From contig WION01000010.1 of assembly GCA_015039365.1 (NCBI GenBank), positions 124,001 through 188,000 on the forward strand: DNA of 64,000 bases, read 5' to 3'. Made by a program: the position numbers and the translations under genes. This stretch comes from Amanita rubescens. Its lineage: Eukaryota; Basidiomycota; Agaricomycetes; Agaricales; Amanitaceae. The notes beneath the pieces are model-generated. The model was not told where the DNA came from. It did not search any database and saw only the letters and a list, made by a program, of their open reading frames with translations. This document shows positions 45,172-55,892 of the stretch, in pieces. How positions within the stretch are numbered: position 1 is the stretch's first letter; each line of letters starts with the position of its first letter.

Positions 45172-46749
45172 TCATGCCGACCCACGTTCAGTCAGTCCCA
45201 CCATAACACACTTGCCCCACTCGGTCTCAGAGAGTTTCTCGAGCTGGCTCACAGCCGCTGACTCCACGTCCTTCCGAAGTAGGACTCTAACCTGTTTGAG
45301 AGGGGATATAGCCCCTGCACTCGTGGGTTCGCGTGAGATTCGAATACGAGAGATGATGGCGTCCGCGAGGCCGTTAAGATCAGGTGTCAAACTATTGTCC
45401 GATAAGAGTAGAGATTCCAGTTTGGGTACGAGATAGGGTGGCAGGGGGACTGATGATGGAGGCGAAGAGGTGTCGGAGGACGATAACGATTGAGATGGCG
45501 TACTACCGATACTTTCATCGTCCAAGCCTGGTGGTGCCGACTCGGGATCTAAATCCAAGTTATGTGGACCCGATGGGGATATGGTTTCCGTCTGCGTTTG
45601 TGTCCTCGGGTGTCGATATATGTTCAGTCGCTCGATGAGTGATGGCCCGATGGGCGATCCGCGTAAATCCACGTGAGTGAGATGGGGCATTTTCTCGAGT
45701 AGCTGGACCAGCTGGGCGTCATCTAAATCTCTGGATGTAAAATGGGTGATGGACGAGCCCGAGCGATCCAATAATTGGACTGCGGCTTCCATGACGTCTA
45801 CCGGAGGTTTCCAAAACCTGACGTTGAGATGAGTCAGGTTGGGGAGGACGAGCGAGGTGAGCAAGACGTTGACACATCCTGAGGTTGTATTGGTCAGAAC
45901 GGTGAGCGATTTAATGCTGGTGCAGACGATGGGGGTGGGATGTGGGGGAACAATTTCATTGTTCTCAATCAGGAGCGATTCAAGGTTGGTGGCTTGTTGG
46001 AGTATAGTGGCGTAGTCGTCCCCGCAGATGAGGTTTCCCTTTAAATGGAGCTGTCTGATTTGCGACCAGGGAAAGGAAAATGAAGACGTTGGTGACAGGC
46101 AATTCTGTAGCGACAGACGCGTGAGACGGGGAGCAAGACTGAATGTCCTTCGAGGCTCTGCACCAACTGTCGCAGGAATACTATGGCCCTCAAGAATGAG
46201 GTATTCCAGGTCTGGGAGGGACAACGGCTCCGGGTGAGCTAAATGCGACAGACAGAGCCGGACATTCTTCCATCTATGAGAAAGCTCGACCAACCGGGAG
46301 AAGATAGGGTGGGTATGGGTGTCGAATGCTGAAGAGAATCGGAACGACAAGGGAAGCTGGCCTGAACGATCAATCAAAATGTTCAACCAACGTTCTGCGC
46401 GATAGGTGTAGCTGCCGGGAACCTGAGTCCAACCGCGCTCGACGAAGGCAAATGTTGTCCAAAGTACGGGGGTGGAAAGTGCAACGGCGCGCCATTGTTT
46501 GGAGACGTGGCTGAGCACAAGGAGACATGCGGTAGGATTAGGATTGTCGAGGTCACCGACAGAGACACATTCGAAGAATATTTGACCAAGTAGCTCAGGC
46601 GGTAAGCGATGAATGGGTGACGTGTTGCAGTAAGCGATGTGCTTCCACTTCCGCTCGAGTCCATCGTCAATGGCACGCTCAATGACGGGTTCAACATGCT
46701 CGGCAGATTTGAGAACGCGGAACGTCGAAAAGATGGAGAATGAGAACAT
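45172..46749 (-). CDS. F-box/leucine-rich protein
   Basis: A single exon of 525 codons counting from the ATG at 46749. The same frame is open a little further upstream but without an ATG. The F-box 'HRLPPELLGQIFFEC' is preceded by an N-terminal helix, and 'LSHVSKQWRAVALSTPVLW' follows. Regular leucine-rich segments ('LTHLNVRFWK', 'LTHVDLRGS', 'LESLLLSDNS') continue to the C-terminus, with a Ser/Pro-rich break near 45480-45560. It has no copy elsewhere in the window. Confidence 0.85.
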   Translation of the reverse strand: MFSFSIFSTFRVLKSAEHVEPVIERAIDDGLERKWKHIAYCNTSPIHRLPPELLGQIFFECVSVGDLDNPNPTACLLVLSHVSKQWRAVALSTPVLWTTFAFVERGWTQVPGSYTYRAERWLNILIDRSGQLPLSFRFSSAFDTHTHPIFSRLVELSHRWKNVRLCLSHLAHPEPLSLPDLEYLILEGHSIPATVGAEPRRTFSLAPRLTRLSLQNCLSPTSSFSFPWSQIRQLHLKGNLICGDDYATILQQATNLESLLIENNEIVPPHPTPIVCTSIKSLTVLTNTTSGCVNVLLTSLVLPNLTHLNVRFWKPPVDVMEAAVQLLDRSGSSITHFTSRDLDDAQLVQLLEKMPHLTHVDLRGSPIGPSLIERLNIYRHPRTQTQTETISPSGPHNLDLDPESAPPGLDDESIGSTPSQSLSSSDTSSPPSSVPLPPYLVPKLESLLLSDNSLTPDLNGLADAIISRIRISREPTSAGAISPLKQVRVLLRKDVESAAVSQLEKLSETEWGKCVMVGLTERGSA

Positions 46750-46813
46750 GGGGTTCACAAAGCTAGTACGTGAAGTCACTGATATTTATTGAACATTAGT
46801 AAGATAAATACGA

Positions 46814-47664
46814 CTACGGACTTCCTTTGCTCTCCTTATCTAGTAGACGTCTGTCAAGTGTCGTTAGTTTAGAACTGCAGACAGCTGTCAGATTGAGTGA
46901 GCTTACTGTCGTGCAGCCAAGATCATGTGAGCCTTGCGCTCACGCAAACTCGCTTCCCGTTTTGCTGCGCTGTCCTCCCATATCGCCTTGCCGCCTACCT
47001 CAGCAATTGCCTCAGGTTTGGAGACTCGCTCTTCCAAGTCAAACCGCGTAATAAGACTCTCCTTCGGTTTGGTCTGCACTGTGGTAGCCAAGCCGATGGT
47101 GGACAGAGGGCGCTGAGTCGGAGCATTGTTTTCCCTTGGAAATAATGTCCAGTAGGCCGGAGGTGGCTTTTAGTTCCGGTTTATTAACAACTCCCTGACC
47201 TGATGTATACCATTGGTCACTCACCGCATCTAGATACCCTCGCTCCAGGATCTTATTACTTGTCACCTCCACATTCCCCGTTCGCATTAGGTCATACCGT
47301 ATATTGTCCCTGTGATATTACTTTCGTCAGCGTTGTTGCCGCGGCACGGCGAGAAACTCACACTGGGATGTGAGGAAACATATTTGAGATTGTTGTCACC
47401 TGTCAGAGTCGTCAGTCAGCATTCTGACCTGCACCAAAAAAGAGGGACAGCTCGCCATTTCTGGGGTGACATTTTTGGGTCTAAATCCTAGAGTGTCTGC
47501 GGCCGTCCGTTCTGCAGAATTGCTGCCTGGGCCAAGTGATTAGCTTGTTGGATATACACACGGAGAGAGAGAGAGAGAGAGAGATAAATCGCACCAGACG
47601 TCGCCCAGCGGACAATGAAGATAATGACGGCAAAGGCGACGACGACGTTGACGAGCTCACTCAT
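46814..47664 (-). CDS. CUE-domain membrane protein (Cue1-like)
   Basis: Six exons (47595-47664, 47456-47526, 47362-47399, 47225-47309, 46907-47166, 46814-46850) join in phase to 186 residues. The N-terminal membrane span 'NVVVAFAVIIFIVRW' is followed by 'ADTLGFRPKNVTPEMV', the CUE domain 'ISNMFPHIPVDNIRYDLM' with 'GNVEVTSNKILERGYLD', and a basic C-terminus 'REASLRERKAHMILAARQRL'. The CUE fold binds ubiquitin. In yeast Cue1 an N-terminal span plus CUE recruits a ubiquitin-conjugating enzyme to the ER; this role is inferred by layout. The intron 47400-47455 begins with GC, and without it the frame and the domain break. A GA microsatellite lies in intron 1. Confidence 0.88.
47563..47584 (+). repeat. 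GA dinucleotide microsatellite
   Basis: Eleven GA units inside the first intron of the CUE-domain gene. Confidence 0.9.
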
Positions 47665-48080
47665 GCGATGAAGAGACTAGATGGAACGGAGACACGGAGT
47701 GCTGGCCTGTGCCAAATGCCAAATATGGCCATCAAAACGTGCCACTCAGCACCTCCGCCCTCTAATTGTTCAATGTCAAATCATTGCGACCCTTACATTG
47801 CCCGTCGCTGACCCTGATGGACACACGACCACCGACCAGAGGACACATGAAAGGGTCATGAAGGCAGAGGTATAATACGGGCCTACTACTGAGGGTACCA
47901 AACGCAAGTCGCAGATATTTCCCACCAACAAACGTCGGCGGCCAGTTCAGGTCACTACTAGCGCGCTATCGAGCCTGATGTTACATCAATCTCAAAACCG
48001 CATCCATCATTCAACCTGCCCGGACACGATAGCCATACTTTTGTTCCCCATTACGATATATTATGACATATAGGTCCATG

Positions 48081-49424
48081 TTAAAGCTCTGGCCTGCCAG
48101 GAAAATAAGGTTGGCTCAGAGGCGATTCCGTGCTGCTTCGCGTGGGCAACAAATTCATTTGCGTAAGCTGGTCTCTAGTCGGCGGATAAGTAGTAGGGTC
48201 GTCAGGATTCTACAACACATATCAGAACCAAAGCAGAACGGTGGAAACAGAAAACAATCCTCACGTAAAGTTTCTGTGCCTTAAATAGCTGCTGCGCGGA
48301 AGCTGGAGACCCACTCAGAGAAGGCGAAGCCAGTATCCCTCGCCCGCCCCATATTTGAACGTCATGTTGCGCTGCCTTGCGCTTCCGATGGATCCAGATC
48401 CAGAACAACAATCCCCCAATCAGTGCTCCTCCAAGGACGCCTGCAACGGTACCACCTGCGATCGCACCAGTATCGTTTTTCACGGTTTTAGCCGAGCTTG
48501 ATGATGATGATGACGACGACGACGACGACGAAGACCCTGATGGCGATGACGACGATGCGGACGAAGACAATGAAGAGGAAGACGATGTTGATGACGATGA
48601 TGATTTTGGAGATGAGGTCACTTGCGATGCTGATGTTGATGTCGTCGTCGGAAGGGCCGTCGAGGTAGATGCAGCTGGACAAGTGTCAATTAACCTGTCT
48701 GCACGCTTCAATTCCGACCATACACACCAGCGCTAGAAGCTGCAGCGATATCGAAAGTGCCGGCGCCCTGCGTTCAAGTTGGTTACAGGGAGAAATTTTA
48801 ATTGCCACTCATACATACCGACAAAGGAAGGTAAGCCCAGCCTGGAACGTTGGTGTCACTCGGTACAGTTTCAGGATACCTACAAATTTCATTCAGTAGC
48901 GCTTTCTTAACGACAATTCAACTTACTGTTGCACAAATCTGTAAGTGCAAGCTTGCGTGTAATTTGAGAATCTGATGAACTGGATAAGGTCAATATTCTT
49001 GGGAAGGGAAGTTGCAACATACGGGAGCCAAGAACCATCCTGACAAGCAGCGCACACGGAGATTAGCGAGTAGCGGATCGTATTACACGTGCAATTGTTG
49101 GGTTGCGCTGGAGTGTACAATTGCCCAGGTGAGAGAGGGCCAAAAGTGTACCCTGGACAAAGGCCATTGACTCAACTAACGGATCGATACAGTTGTAAAG
49201 AAAGGGCGCTACCTGGCGGGCATGGCTGCGTTAAATCTATCGCGACCTCACATGGGCCCTGACCCAGGGAGTTATATGCCTACAACCAATCAATGTTGAG
49301 CCAGGAGACGGATGATACGAAAAAAGGCATTCACCCAACCGAAATTGTTATTCGTACAAGTTGCTGTCTGAGCAACGACGGCTGGAACCGCGGCTAACGC
49401 AAGCCAGAAGACGTGAAATATCAT
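48081..49424 (-). CDS. Ser-stalk type I membrane protein, copy 1
   Basis: The signal peptide 'MIFHVFWLALAAVPAVVAQ' starts at 49424. A Cys-containing extracellular part ('NCTCNTIRYSLISVCAACQ', 'DGSWLPY') follows, then 'PETVPSDTNVPGWAYLPLS', a Thr/Ser stalk with about 14 Ser in a row, a membrane span 'AIAGGTVAGVLGGALIGG' with 'LLFWIWI', a basic stop-transfer and a Pro-rich tail ending 'YFPGRPEL'. Several introns of about 50 nt are in phase. The extracellular pattern marks a mushroom family of unknown function; the layout resembles wall-stress sensors, but that is inference. The paralogue at 53880 has a shorter stalk. Confidence 0.8.
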
Positions 49425-49599
49425 GGCTTGGGGCTCCAGGGAGTGAAGGATGTGAGTTGTTCCTCCTAAAGGAGCTATGCGCGCCGGCTTGATGGCAAAG
49501 TACGTAATTTCACCTGAGTTTGATGGTTTCGCACAGCAACTACGCATGTGTGCTGATCGTGAGATATGTACGGTTGACTTAACCCATAGCCGTATTTGA

Positions 49600-50300
49600 A
49601 TGACCAAAAGTACGACTGAAAGGCTGGAACACACGGGTCCCTGAGTAATAGAGTATCAAAGAATGTAGAGCATGTCGTTGATCCGATGGTGGCGTGTCAT
49701 GAGAATTGTTTGGTTCGGCTTGGCAAGTCGTGCCTCGGCAATTCCCGGAGGTTAATTGAGCCGCTCACATACTTGAGGTGTGGGCCACCGCTTCGCGTGG
49801 CATGGTCCGAGGCCATGTTCACTTACACAGCTTCATATATGGCAGTGCAGGCAATTATGAGATGTACGAAAAGGATTATAACTTTGTAAATCCATGTCTT
49901 TTTTTTTAAAAATAAAATGAAATTGAGGCCACAGCCCACGAAATTCTAGGGAGACAATAAAAGAGTGTTTTGGCAGGTCGATCGTGATGGCGCAATAGAG
50001 GCTATATGCACATATATGTCGGGTAAGGCGTGTCGCAAATTGCGGCACACTGGGTGTCTTTAACCTGAGATTCGAAAAATTCTAGGCGCAATGACGTGCA
50101 CAGCAAGATAACACTATGGAAACTAGTGACTATCTGCACATATATGTCACATAAGGCATTACACAAATCGCGACACGCTATCCTTTATCAGAAAAACCTG
50201 CGATTAATTCTCAGGATACGTTATTTCGCGAGATCCTGTACGTTGAGAAACACGATCTTTACGAACAAACAAAGCAGATGGGAGGGGGGAGGGTGGGCGT
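49600..50300. other. Spacer, no gene recognised
   Basis: Short frames only. It follows the end of the duplicated segment carrying the Ser-stalk gene. Confidence 0.4.
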
Positions 50301-50307
50301 AAATGGG

Positions 50308-53200
50308 TTACGCATAGTTGGAAGAGGTTCTGGTGGTAGCGCCCGGCATTGGGTATGAAGGGGGAATCACAGGATTTTCGTCTTCTCCGTCAGAGTGGAT
50401 GCGTCTGTATTGATAAGGATCGTCATCGTCAACATCACCAAAGTCATACTTGATAGCATCTTGAGTTAAGACGGCGTTGGGATTCGTGAACGCGTTGAAC
50501 GCCGTTTTGAGCGGGGGGGATGTCTCGCGGAACGCCGTTTTGAGCGCCGGGGTCGCGTCGTGTCTGGGTGTCTCGGATAACACCGGTTAAGGAGCCATGG
50601 TCTGTACGCTTCGCGTAGGAGGAATATCTGGTAAGGCCTTTAATCCAAGAGAAGCTGAGCAGGGTGATAGAGGCATGTCGGCAGACGATGTTGGTATTTT
50701 TCCCAAAAAGGAGACGTTCGCCAGCGAGCCTCACCTTTTTGGAAACAAGCTGAGCAGACAGGAGGGGGTCGCAGATGAGCGTAAATGGGTTAAGCATGGT
50801 TAGAAGAGGCAACGGTCGGCAGGATTGGATACGCAGGGTTGTAAGAGGTGTCAGTGGGCAGGATTTGGCACGGCGGGGTGTAGGGTCACAGGTGGACATA
50901 GAGGGGTTTCGTGCGGACGGTATGATTGAGGCAAGCTGACCGTGGAACAATCGAACGAATTGGCGAGGGAGCACATACCTGGCACAGAGGCTATGTGGGC
51001 GCAAGAGAGCAGAAGAGGTTGGCAGAGAGGACAGCCAGAGGTGGGGACGTGGCAAATAAGGGTATAATCTTCATCATCCATATCGGGCTCGTCTTCCTTA
51101 TCACCGGGAATGTTGACATATTTGTCTTCTCCGTCAGAGTGGAAGCGTCTGTATTAATAGAGATCGTCATCATCAACGTCACGACATAATCTGTGTACTG
51201 AGTGCGTTGGTATCCGTTGTGAAGGATGACTCATATTTTGTAGAGAGGAAGAGAATGGTTCATGAATAGAGTTGGAATCTGTAGATAGGATGATATGAGT
51301 AAGGTTTTGGAGGATACGAAATGATACATACCATCCACGTCCATTATGAATCCCGGTCTTCACAAGGTATGTTGTGTAGAGCGTGGTGAGTATGGCCATT
51401 CTGCGAACTGCTGCACGTCATGTGAGCGTCGCGTAATAACCGTAGCCGCTCTCGCTCTCCTTGACGTGTCGAGTAAATGTCCGGACACTGCGAATGGCCC
51501 CAAAAGGCGCAGCGAGCGCATATAGTTGCTCTTCAGGAAAATGAGGAGGTAGGCCATTGATATAAACGTTAGGTGTCTTATGGGAGCTATCAATATTGAT
51601 ACAGTCGTTGAGATAAATATCTCGGGAGTTGGAAGGCGCTAACCGCTCGGCAACGCTTTCCTCTGCTATATGAGAATGTTGGGTCGTCTCCTTGGGGACT
51701 ACGACAGGCTGCGAAGGAGTTGGCTTAGTAGGGGGACCTGGCGCTTCGCTGTCAGACGTGACGTCCGGGAGAGGGATGGTTTGCTGCAAGGGAGCTGGCG
51801 GCAATTGAGGCAAAAGGATGTCATCCGATACATTAGCCGTCTTTTGCTGTTGTGTAACGGTAGGGGAGACATGAACGTCCTCAGGAACATGTTCAGAGTC
51901 GGGCGCTGTCCATAAGGGTCAAGAAATTGTCGATATAGCGTTGAATATAAACAAACCTGTCGATGTATGCGCACTGGGCACAGCGTTTTCAAGACCAAGC
52001 GAAGACAAAAAGATCTCGACGTCGGAGGACTTCGAGTCCTCCAACTCTCCGTCCTCTTGAGATCCAGAAGAGGGTTCCTTGCTAATGTGAGACGAGTCGC
52101 TCTTTGGACTCGCGACTGCAGTGGTACTTGGCGTGTCTGCAAGCAAAGACAAAGCGGTTGGAACGGCCGGTATGCATAGAGGAGAAAGTTCTGGGAGACG
52201 CGCAGGAGTAGCAAGTGATGACGGGTCCTTCTCGCGGACCACAGTGGGAAGCGTCGGTCGAACTAGAGCACGAGTGAAAGCTGCGTTTGATTGGAACGCA
52301 AGAGCCGTCTGAGAAGCATGACAAGATAAAGATAGAGGAGCGACAACTTTGCTTGAGTGCGAGGCTGTAGAACAAGGCGGGGAGCCGGATACAGTGGTAG
52401 AATTAGACAGCTGGTTGTTGGCCATATTAAAGAAGCGATTAATCAAATGCTAGAGGATGCAAGAGGCCGAAGCGGAGGCTTGGTAACGCGGACAGGCGAT
52501 ATTGCGTAGAAGGACACGCATACGATAGCGATAGCAATAAAATTAAGAGTAATAGCGACGTCGGCTAGGGCGGGTAAAGGCTAGGACGGATAGTCGGTGG
52601 TAGGGAAGAGAGAGGAAAGACGAGTGAAAGACGAAGGAGGAGAGTTATATATCGTCATTGTATGCGGAGGAGGTCGACATGATCGTAGGACTGACGTCGT
52701 CATCGAGAGATGCACAGAAAAGGAAAGAGGACGACATGGGCAGTTGTATGCGCGAAGTACTTCTCATTGGGAAGTTGCGCTGCCTCTTCAGATGCGCGCA
52801 CCAGCGTAGATCGTGCAAAGCCGAGGTGTTAGAATTACTGCTTCGGTTTTGCAATGACAATATCAGCCAATGCATCACCTCGTACTGTACAAAACGGCCG
52901 ATAACGAAGTCGGTCTGTCTAGGATGTCCAAAGGTGATAGTGATGACCGTCTTGGTGTTGATGGTGATGCTGTCTTGATTGCCATGCAAAGCCGGAGGCA
53001 GAGGACACAGCAACTGACGGAATAATCCATATCGGTCGCGTCTTCTTTATCACCGGGAATGTTGACATCTTTGTCTTCTTCGTCAGAGTGGAAATATCTG
53101 TATTGATAGGAATCGTCATCATCAACATCACGAAAGTTCGAGACAGACTCTACATACTCGGTATCGTCTTGATCTTTTGTTAAATGGGAAGTTAAGAGGG
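50308..53200 (-). repeat. Three partial copies of an acidic-peptide module
   Basis: At about 50385-50450, 51065-51185 and 53022-53137 the minus strand encodes related peptides: 'DVDDDDPYQYRRIHSDGED', 'DVDDDDLY' then 'FHSDGEDKYVNIPGDKEDE', and 'DVDDDDSYQYRYFHSDEED'. The second has a stop within the repeat. The surrounding DNA also shows short similarities. They are probably remains of one gene duplicated three times. The intact parent was not found in the window. The interval given spans the three; the RRM gene lies between the second and third. Confidence 0.5.
51418..52425 (-). CDS. RRM RNA-binding protein, truncated inside the RRM
   Basis: Two exons (51957-52425 and 51418-51905, 51-nt intron) join in phase to 318 residues. 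A Ser/Pro/Thr-rich N-terminal half is followed by 'TPNVYINGLPPHFPEEQL', the RNP2 strand and first helix of an RRM, then 'FGAIRSVRTF'. The RNP1 motif begins as 'ESGYG' and stops nine codons on, where 'GFVLFE' would be expected. The last strand and helix are therefore missing and RNA binding is doubtful. The layout recalls Pin4/Nrd1-like proteins. A fragment of the same gene lies at 39530-39660. Confidence 0.65.
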
Positions 53201-53879
53201 TGTTGGTAAAGAGGCGTGACCTAGCACATAGGTCTCATCCAGCGTAGTGTTGCGTCTCGCCGTCTATGTTATGTCTCGCGTCTGTCCGGGGATGTTTGTG
53301 CCGGAAAATGCCGTGCGCACTAGCGTGTCTCGGGTCTCGCCGGCCAATTGGTCGGTTAAAGCCGCGTCAGCAAGATACCAAGTCCTTTCAGGCCTCGGAA
53401 CTTAGCCTGAGCCTGCTTCGCTTCGGCCTCAGAAAGAACTGCTGCAACACCCAAACGTGCTTCGAATATAATGCCTACTGCCATACTATACCCTGTTGCG
53501 AATATGTTCCCCCACCGCTGCTCTTTACAAACATAGAGCTGATTACAATATTGTTGCAGCACATCCCCGCAGCGATGCCGCGCTTTACAAATATAGCCTC
53601 ACTGTTGCAACTCGCAATTTGCCCATCGTAGATTACACCAAGGGCCCGGCCGCCGGCCAGAGGACACACGAAATGGAGGCAGACTTCAGACGTATTTTTT
53701 CATTCTTCCATAATACGGGCCTACTAATGTGGCGCTATGGCGGCCAGTCCAGGTCACCAGCGCGCTATTGGGTCTGGCGCCGTATCAATCTCAAGACCGC
53801 ATTCATCGCTCAACCTACTTGGATACGAATGCTTTTGTCCCCCATTACGACATATTATGACATACAAAATAGATCCTAT

Positions 53880-55165
53880 TTAGAGCTCTGGCCTGCCGGT
53901 AAAATCATAAGGAGGCAATTCTGTGCTTTCAGTCGTTGGCGGGGGCAACAGATTCATCTGCGTGAGCTGGTGCCTAGTCGGCGGATAGGTAGAAGGGTCA
54001 TCAGGATTCTACAACACGTATCAGAACCAAAGTAGAACGGCAGAAGCAGAAGACATCCTCACGTAAAGTTTCTGAGCCTGATATACTACTAGCCGCTGCA
54101 TAGAAGCCGGATAGCTACTCACAGAAGGCGAAGCCAGTATACCTCGCCCGCTCCATATTAGAACGTTGCGTCGCGCCGCCTTGCGCTTCCGATAGATCCA
54201 GATCCAGAACAACAATCCCCCGATCAGTGCTCCTCCAAGGACGCCTGCAACGGTACCACCTGCGATCGCACTAATATCGGTTTTGGCGATTTTAGGTGTG
54301 CTTGATGGCGATGTTGATGAAGATAATGACGATGTTTTTGGAGATGATGTCGAGGCCACTTGCGATGCTGATGTTGATGTCGCCGTTGGAAGAGCCGTTG
54401 AGGTAGATTCAGCTGGACGGGTGTTAATTAGCCGTTTGCACGCTTCAATTCCAAACAGGCGCACCAGCCCTAGAAGCCGCATCAATATCAAATGTGCCGT
54501 TGGCCTGCGTTCAAGTTGATTACAGGGATAAAGTTTTATTGCCATTCATACATACATACCGACAAAGGAAGGTAAGCCCAGTTTGGAACGCTGGTGCCAT
54601 TCGGTACGGGTTCAGGAAACCTACAGACTCCACTCAGTGGCGCTGCCTTAACGAAAATTCAACTTACTGCTGCACAAATCTGTAAGTGCAATTCTGCGTG
54701 TACGTTGAGAATCTGATGGACTGGATAAGGTCAATATTCTTGGGGAAGGAAGCTACAACGTACGGGAGCCAAGAACCATCCTGACAAGCAGCGCACACGG
54801 AGACTAGCGAGTAGCGGATCGTATTGCACGTGCAATTGTTCGTTTCCTCTGGAGTGTACAATTGTCCAGGTGAGAGAGGGCCAAAAGGGTATCCTGGGCA
54901 AAGGCCATAGACTCAACCGACGGATCGAAACAGTTATGGGGAAAGGGGCTCTACCTGGTGGGCATGACACCGTTAAATCCGAAGCGACCTCACATGGGCC
55001 CTGACCTAGCGAGTTAAATGCCTACAACCGGTATTGTCAAGTCAGGAGACGGATGGTACGAGAAAAGGCAGTCACCCAGGTGAAGTTGCTACTCGTACAA
55101 TTTGCAAATTGAGCAACGACGGCTGGAACTACGGCTAGCGCGAGCCAGAAGACCTGAAGGATCAT
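53880..55165 (-). CDS. Ser-stalk type I membrane protein, copy 2
   Basis: Same order as the gene at 48081: signal peptide 'MILQVFWLALAVVPAVVAQ' from 55165, 'NCTCNTIRYSLVSVCAACQ', a Ser/Thr stalk, the span 'AIAGGTVAGVLGGALIGG' and a tail ending 'YDFTGRPEL'. The stalk is shorter and lacks the long Ser run of copy 1. Flanks on both sides (about 53650-53870 and 55170-55320) are also shared with copy 1, so about 1.7 kb was duplicated in the same orientation about 5.8 kb apart. The function is unknown. Confidence 0.8.
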
Positions 55166-55329
55166 GGACAGAGCGAAGGATGCGAGCTGTTCCTCCTGAA
55201 GGAGCTATGCGCGCCGGCATTAGTATGGCAAAGTACGTAATTATCAAACTCCACCTAAGATTGATGGTTTCGCACAGCAAATTCTCAGTCTGCACAGATG
55301 TGCTGATCGTGAGATATGTAAAATGGGTC

Positions 55330-55892
55330 GCAAGCTCCCAAATCGTGATGTCCTTGCAAGATCCCTTGACTCTGCTCCAGTCTTGGGCTGAAAACTATGT
55401 CTCTATGCAAAGCACGAGAATATGTCATAATTTGACACCTGCCGGTGATCGCACAGTTTGATGTAAGCATCATAGGAAGGTTTTTATAAGTAGCACATAT
55501 TTTTATCCATAAATGTGTTCCTTTAAATTACTCCGGTTTTATAAAAGTTGGTAACTTAGGCAATGTGTTTCACGGACAAGCATCTTCCGACGCGCACACT
55601 CGCCAAAAATCGGAGTTACCTGATGTGCGTGGTTTCGGAGATCTGAATATCGCATCCGGCGCGTGGCATAGTTGACGAAGTAATTTTCGACTCGTTTGAC
55701 CGATGTGAAGACCAGCTTCGCGACGTATCCTATATGAGACTAACACTTGCTACAATATTTTGGAAAATAAGTCAATTGTTTGTAAACTCTGGAATTTATA
55801 CGTCGCTTTTATAACAACACAATGACTTGTACAGTAATGTTATGGACCCGGCCACATATCAAAATCTAAGGCTACCACATTCGCCCACGAGC
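55330..55892. other. Spacer, no gene recognised
   Basis: It lies between the Ser-stalk duplication and the inverted F-box copy. The right end (about 55760-55890) is shared, in inverted form, with the 3' flank of the F-box gene at 43489. Confidence 0.45.

Noticed and set aside
48377..48736. 119-codon plus-strand frame with long Asp/Glu runs
   Set aside because: It is the reverse strand of the Ser-rich stalk of the membrane protein at 48081-49424; the acidic runs are just the complement of Ser codons.
50444..51055. 203-codon minus-strand frame
   Set aside because: It has no motif, and in part of it another frame carries the acidic module; composition looks like chance opening in GC-rich DNA.
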